Source of the DNA: an uncultured Paraglaciecola sp.
GTDB lineage: Bacteria > Pseudomonadota > Gammaproteobacteria > Enterobacterales > Alteromonadaceae
Reading direction: 5' to 3'
NCBI GenBank assembly: GCA_947498355.1
Contig: CANMKA010000018.1
Location: forward strand, 1 to 64,000
Length of the DNA: 64,000 nt
The translations under genes were made by a program, and so were the position numbers. Below are positions 16,892 through 27,192 of this stretch, piece by piece. The first letter of the stretch is position 1. Each line of letters opens with the position of its first letter. The notes under the pieces are model-generated. The model worked only from the letters and a program-made list of their open reading frames with translations. It made no database searches and was not told where the DNA came from.

Positions 16892-19192
16892 ATGTCGTTA
16901 AAAAGTCGTTTGATGTTTGTTACATCTTTGTTAGCCAGCAGCATAGCGATTGTATCTGTGTTAATTATCTCAAAATTTTCGATTGACCAGATGCGTGTTG
17001 ATACCCTTGCTCGCTACGAGTCTGATTTAACGGCTAAACGCGTACTGATATCTTCTGAGTTAGTGGGATATTTAGAAACCATTTCAAAGCAAGTGGTGGT
17101 CATGGCTAATGACATCTCCATCAAAGAGGCGACACGGCAGTTTAAAGCAGGCTTCGAAGCCTTCCCTTTAAGTAATATGAATAAACCTGCCTTAAATAAT
17201 TATTATGAGCAGGAATTTGGCAAAGTCTATGCAGAGTCTAACCAAGACGCGTTAAATATCCGCACCCTATATTCAGGGCTATCTGAACAAGCAATTGCTC
17301 TGCAGTCGGCTTTTATTGCAACCAATCCAAACCCATTGGGGGAGAAAGACGGACTGACGTCGTTAAATGACTTTTCGGCTTATGATGCGGCGCATCAGCG
17401 TTATCATCCAACAGTAAGAAAGTTCTTACAAGAATTTGGTTATTACGATATTTTTATCGTGGAACCAGACGACGGAAAAATTGTTTACAGTGTATTCAAA
17501 GAGTTAGATTTTGCCACTAGCTTGGTTAATGGACCTTACAAATCTAGTGGAATTGCCGAGGCGTTTAGAGGTGCTAAAAGTGTGCGAGAAGGCGAGTTTT
17601 ATTTAACGGATTTTGCTTCTTATTTGCCGTCATATAATGCCCCCGCTGGTTTCATCTCGTCTCCCGTCATTGAACAAGGTGAATTACTTGGCGTGTTAAT
17701 TTTTCAGATGCCTATAGATAAAATTAATGATTTGATGACCCTAAAGGGCAAATGGAGTGATTCTGGATTTGGCAGCAGCGGCGAGATTTATTTGGTCGGC
17801 TCAGACAAAACTCTTCGTAACGAAAGTCGTTTCTTTTCTGAGGATAAGTCTGAATATTTGAAAGTAATTCAGGCTGCAGGGATGAAAAATTCAGGCCAAA
17901 TTGCGAGTAAAGATACCACTATTACTCTTCAACCTGTTGAATCTCATGGAGTAGCTGAGGCCTTGGACGGTAAAACGGGGTTTGAGGTATTTGAAGATTA
18001 TCGTAATGTGCCCGTTTTTAGTTCATACGGTCCAGTCTCATTTGGTGGTCAAACATGGGCGATTTTATCTGAAATTGATGAGTCTGAGGCCCTAATGGGC
18101 ATCAACAAATTACGCAAAAAGATTACTTACAGCGGCATTATTGATGTGATCATTATGATTGGTGTATCTTTAATCGTCGCCTACTTCACCGCAGAAACCT
18201 TAATTCGCCCTCTCAAAAAGCTATCTAAGCGTTGCGCAGAGTTATCTGTGGGTGAGGCAGATTTAACTGTAAGGCTTGCTCCTTGTGGCATTAAAGAAGT
18301 AGACAATATTTCGAATGAATTCAATAAGTTCATAATTTTACTACACGAGGTGTTTGGTACGGTTAAAGGTTCGGTTGATAGGATCGCGACAAGTAGTAAC
18401 CAACTGGAGTCTACATCTGACCAAACAAATGTTCAGTTATTAGAGCAAAAAAGTGCAGTCGAAGAAGTTCAGGCTTCGATTCAAAATTTTGGTCATTCTG
18501 TATCTGAGATTACCAGCCAAACGGCGACAGCTTTGGTCGCTACCAATGATGCCAGAGACAAAGCAGCAACCAATTCAGACAAAGCTTATTCGGCCGCTGA
18601 TATGATCAGAGAGTTGGTAAATGATGTCGAATCATCAACTCAAGCGATTTTGAGTTTGCAAACCAGTGTGCAGGAAATTGGCGATGTGCTAAATGTGATT
18701 AATTCAATTGCTGAGCAAACTAACTTGTTAGCCTTAAACGCGGCAATAGAGGCGGCTAGAGCGGGAGAGCACGGCAGGGGCTTTGCTGTGGTTGCTGATG
18801 AGGTGAGAAGCCTTGCCTCTAGGACACAAGAAAGTACGGTAATTATCCAAACCAAAATTGAACAACTAACTCAGTCTACCGAAACCTCTGTGGCATCTAT
18901 GGGGCACGCCTCGACTGCGGCCAATCAAGGCATTGATTTAGTCGAAGAAGTGCGAGACTCATTGCAAGAATTGAGAGAAACAGTAAAAGAATTAAGTCAG
19001 ATGAACTTGGATATTTCGTCTGCCAGTGAGAGTCAATCACAAACCATTGAGCGCATCACTAGCAGTATAGCTACGGTAAATAAACGTTCTACAGATGTTA
19101 CAGAATCGTCGTCTCATATTAAAAATGTGTCTCACGAATTGGCCGATGTTGCCAAAGGCTTGCAGAACGATACTGACAGGTTTGTGGTTTAA
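16892..19192 (+). CDS. Methyl-accepting chemotaxis protein
   Basis: This 766-residue chemoreceptor runs in order: N-terminal membrane helix (about residues 9-28), a large periplasmic Cache-like sensor (about 30-410), a second helix ([17 protein letters not shown]), a HAMP domain starting at [15 protein letters not shown], and a cytoplasmic signalling coil. The coil carries the hairpin tip [19 protein letters not shown] followed by [15 protein letters not shown]. Start chosen at the ATG at 16892 because AGGAGA lies seven bases before it; an upstream GTG at 16865 lies in front of that site. The ligand is unknown. Confidence 0.95.
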   Translation: MSLKSRLMFVTSLLASSIAIVSVLIISKFSIDQMRVDTLARYESDLTAKRVLISSELVGYLETISKQVVVMANDISIKEATRQFKAGFEAFPLSNMNKPALNNYYEQEFGKVYAESNQDALNIRTLYSGLSEQAIALQSAFIATNPNPLGEKDGLTSLNDFSAYDAAHQRYHPTVRKFLQEFGYYDIFIVEPDDGKIVYSVFKELDFATSLVNGPYKSSGIAEAFRGAKSVREGEFYLTDFASYLPSYNAPAGFISSPVIEQGELLGVLIFQMPIDKINDLMTLKGKWSDSGFGSSGEIYLVGSDKTLRNESRFFSEDKSEYLKVIQAAGMKNSGQIASKDTTITLQPVESHGVAEALDGKTGFEVFEDYRNVPVFSSYGPVSFGGQTWAILSEIDESEALMGINKLRKKITYSGIIDVIIMIGVSLIVAYFTAETLIRPLKKLSKRCAELSVGEADLTVRLAPCGIKEVDNISNEFNKFIILLHEVFGTVKGSVDRIATSSNQLESTSDQTNVQLLEQKSAVEEVQASIQNFGHSVSEITSQTATALVATNDARDKAATNSDKAYSAADMIRELVNDVESSTQAILSLQTSVQEIGDVLNVINSIAEQTNLLALNAAIEAARAGEHGRGFAVVADEVRSLASRTQESTVIIQTKIEQLTQSTETSVASMGHASTAANQGIDLVEEVRDSLQELRETVKELSQMNLDISSASESQSQTIERITSSIATVNKRSTDVTESSSHIKNVSHELADVAKGLQNDTDRFVV

Positions 19193-19304
19193 CTGGCCCT
19201 GACTTTACCACATTCATCTTTCGCTCTGTAATTGCCAGTTTGATTCTTCTCTGGGCTAGATTTTGTTGAGAAAATAGCCTGTATGGCTTGATATATTTAC
19301 GGAA

Positions 19305-19319
19305 CGTTATATTATAACG
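19305..19319 (+). promoter_or_regulatory. Zur-like operator before the MerC-type gene
   Basis: CGTTATA-t-TATAACG is a perfect 7-bp-arm palindrome. It matches the core of the gammaproteobacterial Zur box (GTTATANTATAAC) and sits 25 bases before the ATG of the next gene, where it would block transcription. A possible -35 (TTGATA) starts at 19288. Zur represses zinc-uptake genes when zinc is sufficient. Confidence 0.7.
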
Positions 19320-19343
19320 CCCCGCTAAATAGAGGTTAACGTT

Positions 19344-19748
19344 ATGCAGGTTTCATCAGAAAATTCATTTTTAGACAAGCTAGGTATTTTTGCATCTAGT
19401 TTGTGCGGCTTGCATTGCCTGCTTTTGCCTATTTTATTGCCTGCCATTCCCTTTATTGGTGCTAGCTTTTTTGCCCAAGATTGGTTCGAACGCACCATTT
19501 TGTCGCTATCTATGATTATTGGTTTCTGGGCCTTGTGTTCTGGTTTTTATCGTTATCACAGGCAACTATACCCTTTGTATAGTTTGGTCCTTGGCGGATT
19601 GATTTACTGGAATAAGGATATGTTTGGACACGATTATGAGCCTTTTACTGTGGTCACTGGTGCGCTACTCATAATTGCAGCGCATATTATCAATCTTAAG
19701 CTGTGTAAAAGCTGTCAGACATGTGAATCTGGGTGTACTAGCTCCTAA
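19344..19748 (+). CDS. MerC-domain membrane protein, probable Zur target
   Basis: This 134-residue protein has four hydrophobic helices. MerC features include LCGLHCLLLPILLPAIP, with a Cys pair at the end of the first helix. The C-terminus is Cys-rich (KLCKSCQTCESGCTSS), suggesting metal binding. MerC was first described as a mercury importer, but no mer genes are nearby. The Zur-like box in front argues that this protein works in zinc handling. It is monocistronic and ends at a bidirectional terminator shared with ugpQ. Confidence 0.85.
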   Translation: MQVSSENSFLDKLGIFASSLCGLHCLLLPILLPAIPFIGASFFAQDWFERTILSLSMIIGFWALCSGFYRYHRQLYPLYSLVLGGLIYWNKDMFGHDYEPFTVVTGALLIIAAHIINLKLCKSCQTCESGCTSS

Positions 19749-19786
19749 TTGATTACAAAGCCAATATTCTTGGCTCAACAAGTAAA

Positions 19787-20497
19787 TTAAAAGCGGCGAT
19801 TTTCGCCGCTTTTTAGTATCTGTAAAGCCGTTCTAGGATCATTACAAAATACACCATCTACCCCCCAAGCTTGCAGCTGTAAAAGCTCTTTGGGGTTATC
19901 TACTGTATAGATCATAACCCGTAAACTGCGCTTTTTTGCGTCAGCAATAAACGCTTTTGTTGCGACGCTCATGTCTATGTTTACCGAATATGCCCCTAGC
20001 TCACTGGCAAATTCAGCGTACTTAATGGGTTTACTGGCAGTGAGGGCACCTATATTTATCTCGGGGCAGGCGTGTTTGAACTTAAGCAATAGATGATGAT
20101 CAAAGGATGAGACGATAAAATCTTTTTTGCAAAAATTTAAGTCTTGGCAGGCTTGGTTTATACACGCAACCAACAGAGAAATATCGAGTAAGCTTTTTAA
20201 TTCTATATTAACTTTACAACGGCCATTTACTGTCTCTAGGACTTGCCATAGAGACGGGATAAATTGGTTTTCGCCTATAGATAGGGTTTGGAGCTGCTGC
20301 CAAGAAAAATCATGTAATAGGCCTTTTTCAGGAGTATTTCTATCTACCTGTCTGTCGTGAAAAACGACCAGTTGGTTGCCCACTTGTTGAATGTCAATTT
20401 CGATTCCATCTAGGTTTAACATCAAGGCTTTGCGTATTGCTAATAGGCTATTTTCTGGGGCTTCTGCACTGGCGCCTCTGTGAGCAAAAACTTGCAT
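19787..20497 (-). CDS. ugpQ: Glycerophosphodiester phosphodiesterase
   Basis: This 236-residue cytoplasmic-type GDPD hydrolyses glycerophosphodiesters to glycerol-3-phosphate and an alcohol. The motif FAHRGASAEAPENSL contains the catalytic His and the first metal Glu. DGIEIDIQQV and VVFHD supply more metal ligands and the second catalytic His, and VNIELK follows. No signal peptide is present. It lies eight bases downstream of the EamA transporter gene, with which it is probably cotranscribed. Confidence 0.93.
   Translation of the reverse strand: MQVFAHRGASAEAPENSLLAIRKALMLNLDGIEIDIQQVGNQLVVFHDRQVDRNTPEKGLLHDFSWQQLQTLSIGENQFIPSLWQVLETVNGRCKVNIELKSLLDISLLVACINQACQDLNFCKKDFIVSSFDHHLLLKFKHACPEINIGALTASKPIKYAEFASELGAYSVNIDMSVATKAFIADAKKRSLRVMIYTVDNPKELLQLQAWGVDGVFCNDPRTALQILKSGENRRF
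19789..19814. terminator. Bidirectional terminator overlapping the ugpQ end
   Basis: AAGCGGCG-attt-CGCCGCTT is flanked by A and T runs so it can end transcription from both sides. The hairpin itself encodes the last ugpQ codons (NRRF), with the stop at 19787-19789. Confidence 0.9.
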
Positions 20498-20505
20498 GTT
20501 AACAC

Positions 20506-21384
20506 CTAGTCAGCCAGTTTTGAGCGATGAAGTTTCTGTGCATTATAGGTCTCGTAAATGGCGGCTGAGATAACTAACACTCCCCCAACAAAGGTTTGCC
20601 ATGTGGGTTGTTCGTTTAGAATAACAATAGCCATCATAGTTCCCCAAAACGGTTGCATGCAAGCTACTAAGGAGAACGTTTTGGCTCTCAGGTGGCGCAG
20701 ACTACTCGCAATGAGCGCATGGGGAAAGGCTGTGAGTAGCGTTCCTAGGACTAAAAGCCACCAATAGGTGCTGGCATCAGCAGTGACCAACTCCCCGGAC
20801 GAAAAGAAGCTTAATGATAAGAAAATTACCATAGTTTGATAGACCATGGCGTGTGAGCCAGAGTAGTGCGAAAAATGTTTACGATGGATCAAGTTACGCA
20901 ATGAATACAAAAATGCTGAGCCAACCCCAATGACTACCCCTAGGGTGATGTCATTATTTAAAGAAACTTCAGGAACGATCAGTACTATACCAAGCAACAC
21001 TATAAGCGCACTCACTACGTCTTGCCATACGAGTTTAATCTTTTCGAATAGGGGCTCCATGAGCACAGTAATAACCGGAAAAGTAAAAAGGGCAATCATG
21101 CCTACAGAGATAGATGAATATTGCATAGCCGCGAAATAACTCACCCAATGAACCGACATTAACAAGCCCAACAAACCTGCAATCCAATAATCTTTTTGGC
21201 AATTTAGGCGCAAACTGCGGCCTGTTATCTTTAGCAATATCACTAGTGTGATACAAGCGATAACAGAGCGACCAAAGGTGATGTCGATTGCTGAAAGGGG
21301 CACTATTTTTGAAAACAGTGCGGTTGCTCCCAGCAAGGCTACCGTAAAATGCAGCGATAGCAGGCTTTTCTTAACAGGATCCAT
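20506..21384 (-). CDS. EamA/DMT-family transporter
   Basis: The 292-residue protein is almost entirely membrane-spanning, with about ten helices arranged as two EamA repeats. The second repeat ends with the typical WQTFVGGVLVISAAIYE. Drug/metabolite transporters export small metabolites or amino acids; the substrate cannot be inferred. Its ATG overlaps the psd stop in a TAATG junction, so it is translationally coupled to psd, and ugpQ follows closely. Confidence 0.88.
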   Translation of the reverse strand: MDPVKKSLLSLHFTVALLGATALFSKIVPLSAIDITFGRSVIACITLVILLKITGRSLRLNCQKDYWIAGLLGLLMSVHWVSYFAAMQYSSISVGMIALFTFPVITVLMEPLFEKIKLVWQDVVSALIVLLGIVLIVPEVSLNNDITLGVVIGVGSAFLYSLRNLIHRKHFSHYSGSHAMVYQTMVIFLSLSFFSSGELVTADASTYWWLLVLGTLLTAFPHALIASSLRHLRAKTFSLVACMQPFWGTMMAIVILNEQPTWQTFVGGVLVISAAIYETYNAQKLHRSKLAD

Positions 21385-22253
21385 TAGCGATTAACAGAAG
21401 CAAACACTTCGCCCAAGCGAGTGGTATCTCCAGCAACTAACGAGGCTAGCTCGACTGCGTTTGGCTCAAAACAAGCTACTATGGTCGAACCAAGTTTGAA
21501 GCGCCCCATCTCTTGGCCTTTTTTAATGGTTACTGCGTGCTCGCCCTCTTGTGGATATTGCCAATGCTGAACATTTTTACCTGTTGGTGGAGACACGGTT
21601 CCGGCCCATGTGGTTTCGATACTAGCCACTATTGTTGCGCCTACTAACACCATGGCGAATTTTCCGACTTTCGTCTCAAATATTGCTACGACTCGCTCGT
21701 TTCTTGCGAACAGTCCAGATACGTGTTCAGCCGTTAATGGGCTAACAGAAAAGAGTTCGCCTGGTACGTAAATCATATCTGTTAATTGGCCATCTATAGG
21801 CATATGAATTCTATGATAGTCTTTTGGCGATAAGTAAACCGTGGCAAATTTTCCGTTTAGGAATGGCGCGGCTAATTCTGGTTTTCCGCCAAGTAAAGAC
21901 GTAAGGCTGTAGTCGTGGCCTTTTGCTTGAAAAATAGCATCATGGCGAATATCTCCCAGTTGGCTAATGGCGCCATCGACCGGCATAGCCAGTAAATCGT
22001 CGCCAGCACATATAGGCCTAACATCTGGTGCAAGCTCTCGGGTAAAAAATTCGTTAAATGATGAGTAGGCTTCTGGGTTGGGCTCTTTGGCTTCAGACAT
22101 ATCGACTTTATATTGCTTAATAAAAAGCTTGATGAGGGCAGTGGTAACGGCTCCGCCTTGAGCAGCAGCGAGTTTTCCTATTAGTCTTGAAATAAGGTGT
22201 TTGGGCAACACATATTGAAAAGCGATTTTTATTGAATCCAACACAGTCAGCAT
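21384..22253 (-). CDS. psd: Phosphatidylserine decarboxylase
   Basis: Psd makes phosphatidylethanolamine from phosphatidylserine using a pyruvoyl group formed by self-cleavage. The cleavage motif LGST is present in [15 protein letters not shown] near the C-terminus, with the His-containing segments [12 protein letters not shown] and [10 protein letters not shown] start at the ATG at 22253, although it has AGG directly adjacent. A GTG three codons later (22244) is better spaced from that AGG and would give an N-terminus MLDSIK like E. coli Psd (MLNSFK). The far-upstream TTG at 22289 is unlikely. Confidence 0.95.
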   Translation of the reverse strand: MLTVLDSIKIAFQYVLPKHLISRLIGKLAAAQGGAVTTALIKLFIKQYKVDMSEAKEPNPEAYSSFNEFFTRELAPDVRPICAGDDLLAMPVDGAISQLGDIRHDAIFQAKGHDYSLTSLLGGKPELAAPFLNGKFATVYLSPKDYHRIHMPIDGQLTDMIYVPGELFSVSPLTAEHVSGLFARNERVVAIFETKVGKFAMVLVGATIVASIETTWAGTVSPPTGKNVQHWQYPQEGEHAVTIKKGQEMGRFKLGSTIVACFEPNAVELASLVAGDTTRLGEVFASVNR

Positions 22254-22409
22254 CCTGTTAGCTGTTACATCGGGGGCAGTGTACCGCAATCATTAGGCTT
22301 TTGAAGTCATAGCCTAAGTCCAACTAGCTATATGCTAGGAGTGCTTGGTATTTAGTGCTTTAGACTAAAGCCTTTGGTTTGGGTGCGTGCTCAAGCCCTA
22401 AAAGAGGTG

Positions 22410-23447
22410 TTAGGTGCCAGCTTGTTTGGCATGTGATGGACGTAATTCGTCCATAGTAGACAGTATTTTGTGGTAGCTATCATATCGCTGTTGACTGACT
22501 TTTCCTTGCTGAACTGCTAGCTCTAGGGCACAGGCAGGGTCCCCAGCATGTTTGCAGTCTCTGAATTTACATTCTCCTAAATATTCACGAAATTCGATAA
22601 AACCGTCAGACAAACGCTCGTTTGGGATATGCCATAAAGCAAACTCTCTCACACCAGGTGAGTCGATTAAATCTCCTCCTGCTGGGAAATGCAGTAATTT
22701 AGCCGTGGTAGTTGTGTGTTGCCCTAGCCCTGAGTTGTCAGAAATATCGCCAATGACTTCGTCGGCGTCTGGCAATAAAGCATTAACTAAGCTGGATTTT
22801 CCTACACCAGATTGGCCCACAAAAACACTTACCTTGTCTTGTAAAAAGTGCGCGAGTTGGTCAATTCCTGCTTGGGTTTTACAACTAGTGCAAACAATTT
22901 GATAGCCTATATCTCGATATATATTAAGCTGCTGCTCTACGTCGGCGCGTGCTTGCTCGTCGAGTAATTCAATTTTGTTTAACAGAATGACGGGAGTGAT
23001 CCCTACGTCTTCAGACGCCACTAAGTATCTGTCTATGATATTCAGTGACAAGCTTGGCAATACCGAGCTAACAATGATGATTTGGTCTATATTCGCCGCA
23101 ACAGGTTTGACCCCATCGTAAAAGTCGGGACGTGTCAGAACTGAGTGCCTGTCTTCTACTGCCTCTATTACCCCCACATTAGCGCCAGAGGTCTCTTTAC
23201 CCGGACGAAATAAAACGTTATCCCCACAAACAACGCTGGTAATGGTCCGTCTCATATGACATCGGTGAACTTGCCCTTGGCTATCTTCGACATCGGCATG
23301 CTTGCCAAAGCGACCTGTGACTCGGCCTGTTTGTTGATCGCCAAACTGATCGTCAGCTATCTCTGCTTTTTGATTTGTTAGGCGCTTTGAGCGATTAACT
23401 GACACTTGACGCTTTTGACGTTTTGTTAGTTTTGGTTTTTTTGCCAC
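22410..23447 (-). CDS. rsgA: Ribosome small-subunit biogenesis GTPase RsgA
   Basis: This circularly permuted GTPase helps mature the 30S subunit. The 345-residue protein has a basic N-terminus, an OB-fold, and then the G motifs in permuted order: G4 NKIEL, G1 [11 protein letters not shown]3 DSPGV. A C-terminal zinc knuckle ([14 protein letters not shown]) follows. The start is a GTG with a weak ribosome binding site. It is divergent from orn with about 120 bp between, the usual arrangement in gammaproteobacteria. Confidence 0.97.
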   Translation of the reverse strand: MAKKPKLTKRQKRQVSVNRSKRLTNQKAEIADDQFGDQQTGRVTGRFGKHADVEDSQGQVHRCHMRRTITSVVCGDNVLFRPGKETSGANVGVIEAVEDRHSVLTRPDFYDGVKPVAANIDQIIIVSSVLPSLSLNIIDRYLVASEDVGITPVILLNKIELLDEQARADVEQQLNIYRDIGYQIVCTSCKTQAGIDQLAHFLQDKVSVFVGQSGVGKSSLVNALLPDADEVIGDISDNSGLGQHTTTTAKLLHFPAGGDLIDSPGVREFALWHIPNERLSDGFIEFREYLGECKFRDCKHAGDPACALELAVQQGKVSQQRYDSYHKILSTMDELRPSHAKQAGT

Positions 23448-23566
23448 TGTGACTTAAACATTCTTTTGTGGGTACTGCTATCATGGTAACGTTTGCGCGA
23501 GCATATACCAAATTCTTTTAGTTTGAGTTGACGGCCTAGGCCAATTTTATTTTTGATGGAGAAAAC

Positions 23567-24112
23567 ATGTCTGTAGATAGTAGTAATTTAGTCTGGATTG
23601 ATATGGAAATGACTGGGCTTGAGCCCGAAACTGATGTAGTGCTAGAAATCGCTACTATCGTAACAGATAAAGATTTGAATATAATTGCCGAAGGGCCTGT
23701 GCTGGCGATTCATCAATCAGACTATATCCTTGATAACATGAGTCAGTGGTGTGTTGAAGTACATGGTAAATCTGGGTTAACTCAACGTTGCAAAGATAGT
23801 GAGGTAAGCATTGATAAAGCGGTGCGCTTGACTATCGAGTTTCTCGAAAAACATGTTCCCAAAGGCAGCTCTCCCTTATGCGGGAACAGTATAGGTCAAG
23901 ATCGCCGATTTTTAGTCAAATATATGCCTGAGCTCGAAGCTTACTTCCATTACCGAAACATTGATGTGAGTACGATAAAAGAGCTTGTGCGTCGTTGGCA
24001 GCCAGAATTATTAGACGGTGTGCAAAAAAAGGGCGTGCATCTGGCTCTAGACGATATTCGAGAATCAATTGCCGAGATGGTCTATTACCGCAACAAGGTG
24101 TTTGTTATTTAG
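23567..24112 (+). CDS. orn: Oligoribonuclease
   Basis: This 181-residue DEDDh 3'-5' exonuclease degrades 2-5-nt RNAs and pGpG, the c-di-GMP breakdown product. The acidic motif I is [12 protein letters not shown] (Asp and Glu), with [10 protein letters not shown] and the [10 protein letters not shown] block carrying the remaining His and Asp ligands. TGGAG lies six bases before the ATG. The many GGDEF/EAL and HDOD genes in this window make its pGpG role relevant. Confidence 0.98.
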   Translation: MSVDSSNLVWIDMEMTGLEPETDVVLEIATIVTDKDLNIIAEGPVLAIHQSDYILDNMSQWCVEVHGKSGLTQRCKDSEVSIDKAVRLTIEFLEKHVPKGSSPLCGNSIGQDRRFLVKYMPELEAYFHYRNIDVSTIKELVRRWQPELLDGVQKKGVHLALDDIRESIAEMVYYRNKVFVI

Positions 24113-24173
24113 ACGCCTGTTGCAGAACAATTGGTCAATACACAAAAAAATGCCTCAAAATTGAAATAAATAC

Positions 24174-24201
24174 TTGCGCAACAGAATATATTTTGTAGAA
24201 T
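24174..24201 (+). promoter_or_regulatory. Promoter of tRNA-Gly
   Basis: TTGCGC (24174-24179) and TAGAAT (24196-24201) are 16 bases apart. They are followed by a GC-rich discriminator (GCGC), as is usual for stable-RNA genes. The tRNA begins 50 bases after the -10 box. Confidence 0.65.
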
Positions 24202-24251
24202 GCGCATCCGATTTGAGAGAGTCCTTCTCGATAATCATTGTTTAATTTGTT

Positions 24252-24326
24252 GCGGGAATAGCTCAGTGGTAGAGCACAACCTTGCCAAGGTTGGGGTCGC
24301 GAGTTCGAATCTCGTTTCCCGCTCCA
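24252..24326 (+). tRNA. tRNA-Gly (anticodon GCC)
   Basis: The 75-nt cloverleaf has acceptor stem GCGGGAA/TTCCCGC, D arm GCTC/GAGC, anticodon stem CAACC/GGTTG with loop TTGCCAA (anticodon 24284-24286), and T loop GTTCGAATC. The 3' CCA is encoded. Confidence 0.98.
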
Positions 24327-24757
24327 ATTTAACATTCTCTATAATTTTCAAACATCATTCTTTAAAATAATTTAGCTCGTTCAAAGTCAAATCATCATTG
24401 TTTTGTTATTCCCAACTATTCTGGTTTGTGTATTCTACTCCTGACTTTACTTTTTTGGTGCATATCGCCTTTTATTTGGGCGAACCTTTACAGAAGAGAG
24501 TACTTGTTTAGTAGATAATCGCCTCTTGCCTTAGATTTCTCTATTCTCAATTCGAATTGATCGGCTAAAAGTTCAGTTATATCAACCTGTTGGTTGTTTT
24601 AGTTACCCAAATATTAACCTTGCAGTTAAGTCATCACAAAATTATGCCTTTTTCTTCATAAAACTCCTGCTATGCCTTGGTAATTAGGTGCAAATCATGC
24701 ATAAATACAGCTAGTACTCTCATTGTACTCAGCACACAAGCCACCACGGGAATATAT
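24327..24757. other. Intergenic region before the TonB receptor
   Basis: This is 431 bp of AT-rich sequence. I see no tRNA terminator, Fur-like box or small gene that I can support. The promoter of the following receptor gene must lie here, but no clear -35/-10 pair stands out. Confidence 0.5.
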
Positions 24758-27124
24758 ATGCGCACACATAAAACATTATTTAATTATTCGAGTATCGCCT
24801 TAGCAATTTCGACTTCGTTGTTTGGAGCCACTAAGGTTTCAGCACAGGAACTGGATGTGAAAGTTCAGGAAATCGAAAAGGTGGTGGTGACTGGAACTCG
24901 TCGTATGAATGACGTTCAAGACGTTCCAGTTAATATTACCGCGCTGAGCGCTGTTCAGCTTGAGCGAGACCGCGTTTACGATTTGGTTGATGTAGCAAAG
25001 TGGGTACCTGGCCTAACAGTTATTGATCAGGGGGGACGTACAAGTAATCCAATTATTGTAAGAGGCTTGAGTACTGACTCTTTGAATCCTAATCCAACAA
25101 ATACAGGCGGTGGTACCGTCGCTACCTATTTAGGAGACATCCCTTTATTTATTGACTTAAATTTACATGATGTGGAGCGAGTAGAGGTACTTATTGGTCC
25201 CCAAGGAACCCTATACGGCGCAGGAACATTAGGGGGCGCTATTCGTTATATCCCCAAAAAAGCTGAAACAGACTTATTAAGTGCTCAAGTGTTTGGGGAA
25301 GTTAACAGCTTGTCTCAGAGTGACGGCACTGGTAGTACAATAGGTGGTGTTGTGAATGTCCCACTTATAAACGATAAATTGGCTTTGAGGGCCAGTTATC
25401 AGCGCTATAAAAACCCTGGATTTATTGATTACGTTAATTTGGTTCAAGAACCTGGTGTATCAAACCCACAACCTTCTGAAGAGCAAAGGGGGCAAAACTT
25501 ACAAACTGTAAAGGATGCCAATGGCGAGGAAACAGAAACCACTCGAATTTCTCTTCGCTGGACCCCCACTGATGAGCTAGAGATTAATTTAAATTACAAC
25601 TACCAAGATCAATTTGTTGAGGGAAGGACGCTAATTCATCAAGATTCTTTTGGTACAGGCCCGTATGAGTCTGGGATGCGAGTTTTAGAGCCTAACTCTC
25701 TTAAGAATACTCTGTATAGCCTAGAGCTTAGTTACGATTTTGGATTTGCAGAATTGGTTGTTGCTGCAGGTGAAAGTGATTATGACGAGCTTGGTCAGCG
25801 TGATCAGACTGACTTATTGTTAGACTTTCAGTATGGTTACGAAAACTTTCCATCATTTACCGCGTTTACCCGAGAAATCCAAGAAGAGGAAGTGTCTACT
25901 CAAGAGGTTAGGCTAGTCTCTCAATCTGAAGGGCCCTTATCATGGATAATAGGCGGCTTCAGGAGCGAGTTTGAATTGTTCTCTACAAGTGAAGAGTTTA
26001 CACCTGGATATCCTGAGTTTATTGAGGTTGTGCGCCCAGATAACCTAGAATTTTTCTCCCAAGGTGATGAGGAATTAGTTGAGTCCGCGATTTTTGGTGA
26101 GTTGGGTTATGATGTGACAGAGTCACTAAATATTACTTTAGGCGCTAGGTTTTATGAGTACGATACTGTTGTGACACAAGGGTTTGATTTACCTCTTGAC
26201 GACACTAGACGTGGCGCTCCAGCAGACCAAATTTCCCCAGATTTGGTTACCAATACAGCTAAAGATAGCGGTAGTCTATTCAAATTTAATCTAGGGTACG
26301 ATGTTAATGATGAAGCCCTGATTTATTTCACAGCCAGTGAGGGGTATCGAATCGGTGGGGTTAACTCAGTTGTTGCATGCACTCCAGAAAACCTCAGTGG
26401 TAACGGACAAGCATTGTGTGCATTGCCTGATGAAGTATTAATTTTACCAGATAAAACTGAGAATTTTGAGCTGGGTACGCGTTTATCCGGTCTTAATAAC
26501 CGCTTCTTCCTTAATGCATCTGCCTATTATATCAACTGGACAGACATCCAGGTTCAGGATGTAACTGAAAATGGCGGTCTCCCCATTACAGTTAATGGAG
26601 GGAAGGCCACGTCAAAAGGGTTTGAATTGTCTTACAGGGCACTTCATGGAAATGGGTTATCAAGTCAAGGCTCATATGCGTACACGGATGCTTCTTTGGC
26701 TACAGATGAACCCGAATTTGTAGATGGAGACGATGCGTTTCGTGGTGATAGGTTACCTGGCTCTCCTAGGCAAACTCTTGCCTTTGGCTTAACCTATGAG
26801 ACAGAGGTCTATCAAGGTATGCCTCTGCTTGTTAACTATGGTTTAAATTATATTGGTGATGTATATACCAGAGTTGGCTTGAGAGATTTTGGCGAGCGTT
26901 TGCCAAGTTACACCTTGCATAACTTGTCTGCCACTTTATCGGGAGACGTATGGGATATTACTTTGTACGCGAAGAATTTATTTGATAAATATGCCATTAC
27001 TTCTACTCGTGCGGGTAGAGAAGATATACGTCAAGTCAATGATTTTGACGTTCGCTTATATGGGCAGTTTGTTAATCAGCCAAGAACGGTTGGAGTAGAG
27101 TTTACTTACAACTTTGGTGATTAA
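24758..27124 (+). CDS. TonB-dependent receptor
   Basis: This 788-residue outer-membrane receptor energised by TonB carries a signal peptide ending near TKVSAQ, a TonB-box-like EKVVVTGTRR, a plug domain with VPVNITALSAVQLER and GPQGTLYGAGTLGGAIRYIP, and a large barrel. It belongs to the group used by marine Alteromonadales for carbohydrates or other organic substrates; the ligand is unknown. Start chosen at the ATG at 24758 (GGGA eight bases upstream, signal peptide starts here) rather than 27 codons earlier. No catabolic genes sit next to it. The following sulfotransferase gene is convergent. Confidence 0.95.
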   Translation: MRTHKTLFNYSSIALAISTSLFGATKVSAQELDVKVQEIEKVVVTGTRRMNDVQDVPVNITALSAVQLERDRVYDLVDVAKWVPGLTVIDQGGRTSNPIIVRGLSTDSLNPNPTNTGGGTVATYLGDIPLFIDLNLHDVERVEVLIGPQGTLYGAGTLGGAIRYIPKKAETDLLSAQVFGEVNSLSQSDGTGSTIGGVVNVPLINDKLALRASYQRYKNPGFIDYVNLVQEPGVSNPQPSEEQRGQNLQTVKDANGEETETTRISLRWTPTDELEINLNYNYQDQFVEGRTLIHQDSFGTGPYESGMRVLEPNSLKNTLYSLELSYDFGFAELVVAAGESDYDELGQRDQTDLLLDFQYGYENFPSFTAFTREIQEEEVSTQEVRLVSQSEGPLSWIIGGFRSEFELFSTSEEFTPGYPEFIEVVRPDNLEFFSQGDEELVESAIFGELGYDVTESLNITLGARFYEYDTVVTQGFDLPLDDTRRGAPADQISPDLVTNTAKDSGSLFKFNLGYDVNDEALIYFTASEGYRIGGVNSVVACTPENLSGNGQALCALPDEVLILPDKTENFELGTRLSGLNNRFFLNASAYYINWTDIQVQDVTENGGLPITVNGGKATSKGFELSYRALHGNGLSSQGSYAYTDASLATDEPEFVDGDDAFRGDRLPGSPRQTLAFGLTYETEVYQGMPLLVNYGLNYIGDVYTRVGLRDFGERLPSYTLHNLSATLSGDVWDITLYAKNLFDKYAITSTRAGREDIRQVNDFDVRLYGQFVNQPRTVGVEFTYNFGD

Positions 27125-27139
27125 TTTTTCGATAAATCT

Positions 27140-27180
27140 GGGTAACGCCGTGTTCTTGGAATTAGGCGTTACCCTATTGA
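27140..27180 (+). terminator. Terminator-like hairpin after the TonB receptor
   Basis: GGGTAACGCC/GGCGTTACCC forms a perfect 10-bp stem with a 15-nt loop, followed by T-rich sequence. It begins 16 bases after the receptor stop. Confidence 0.6.
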
Positions 27181-27192
27181 TTTTAATATGGA

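Noticed and set aside
24327..24757. Search for a Fur box or terminator between tRNA-Gly and the TonB receptor
   Set aside because: No palindrome close to the Fur consensus and no GC-rich stem with a T run was found.
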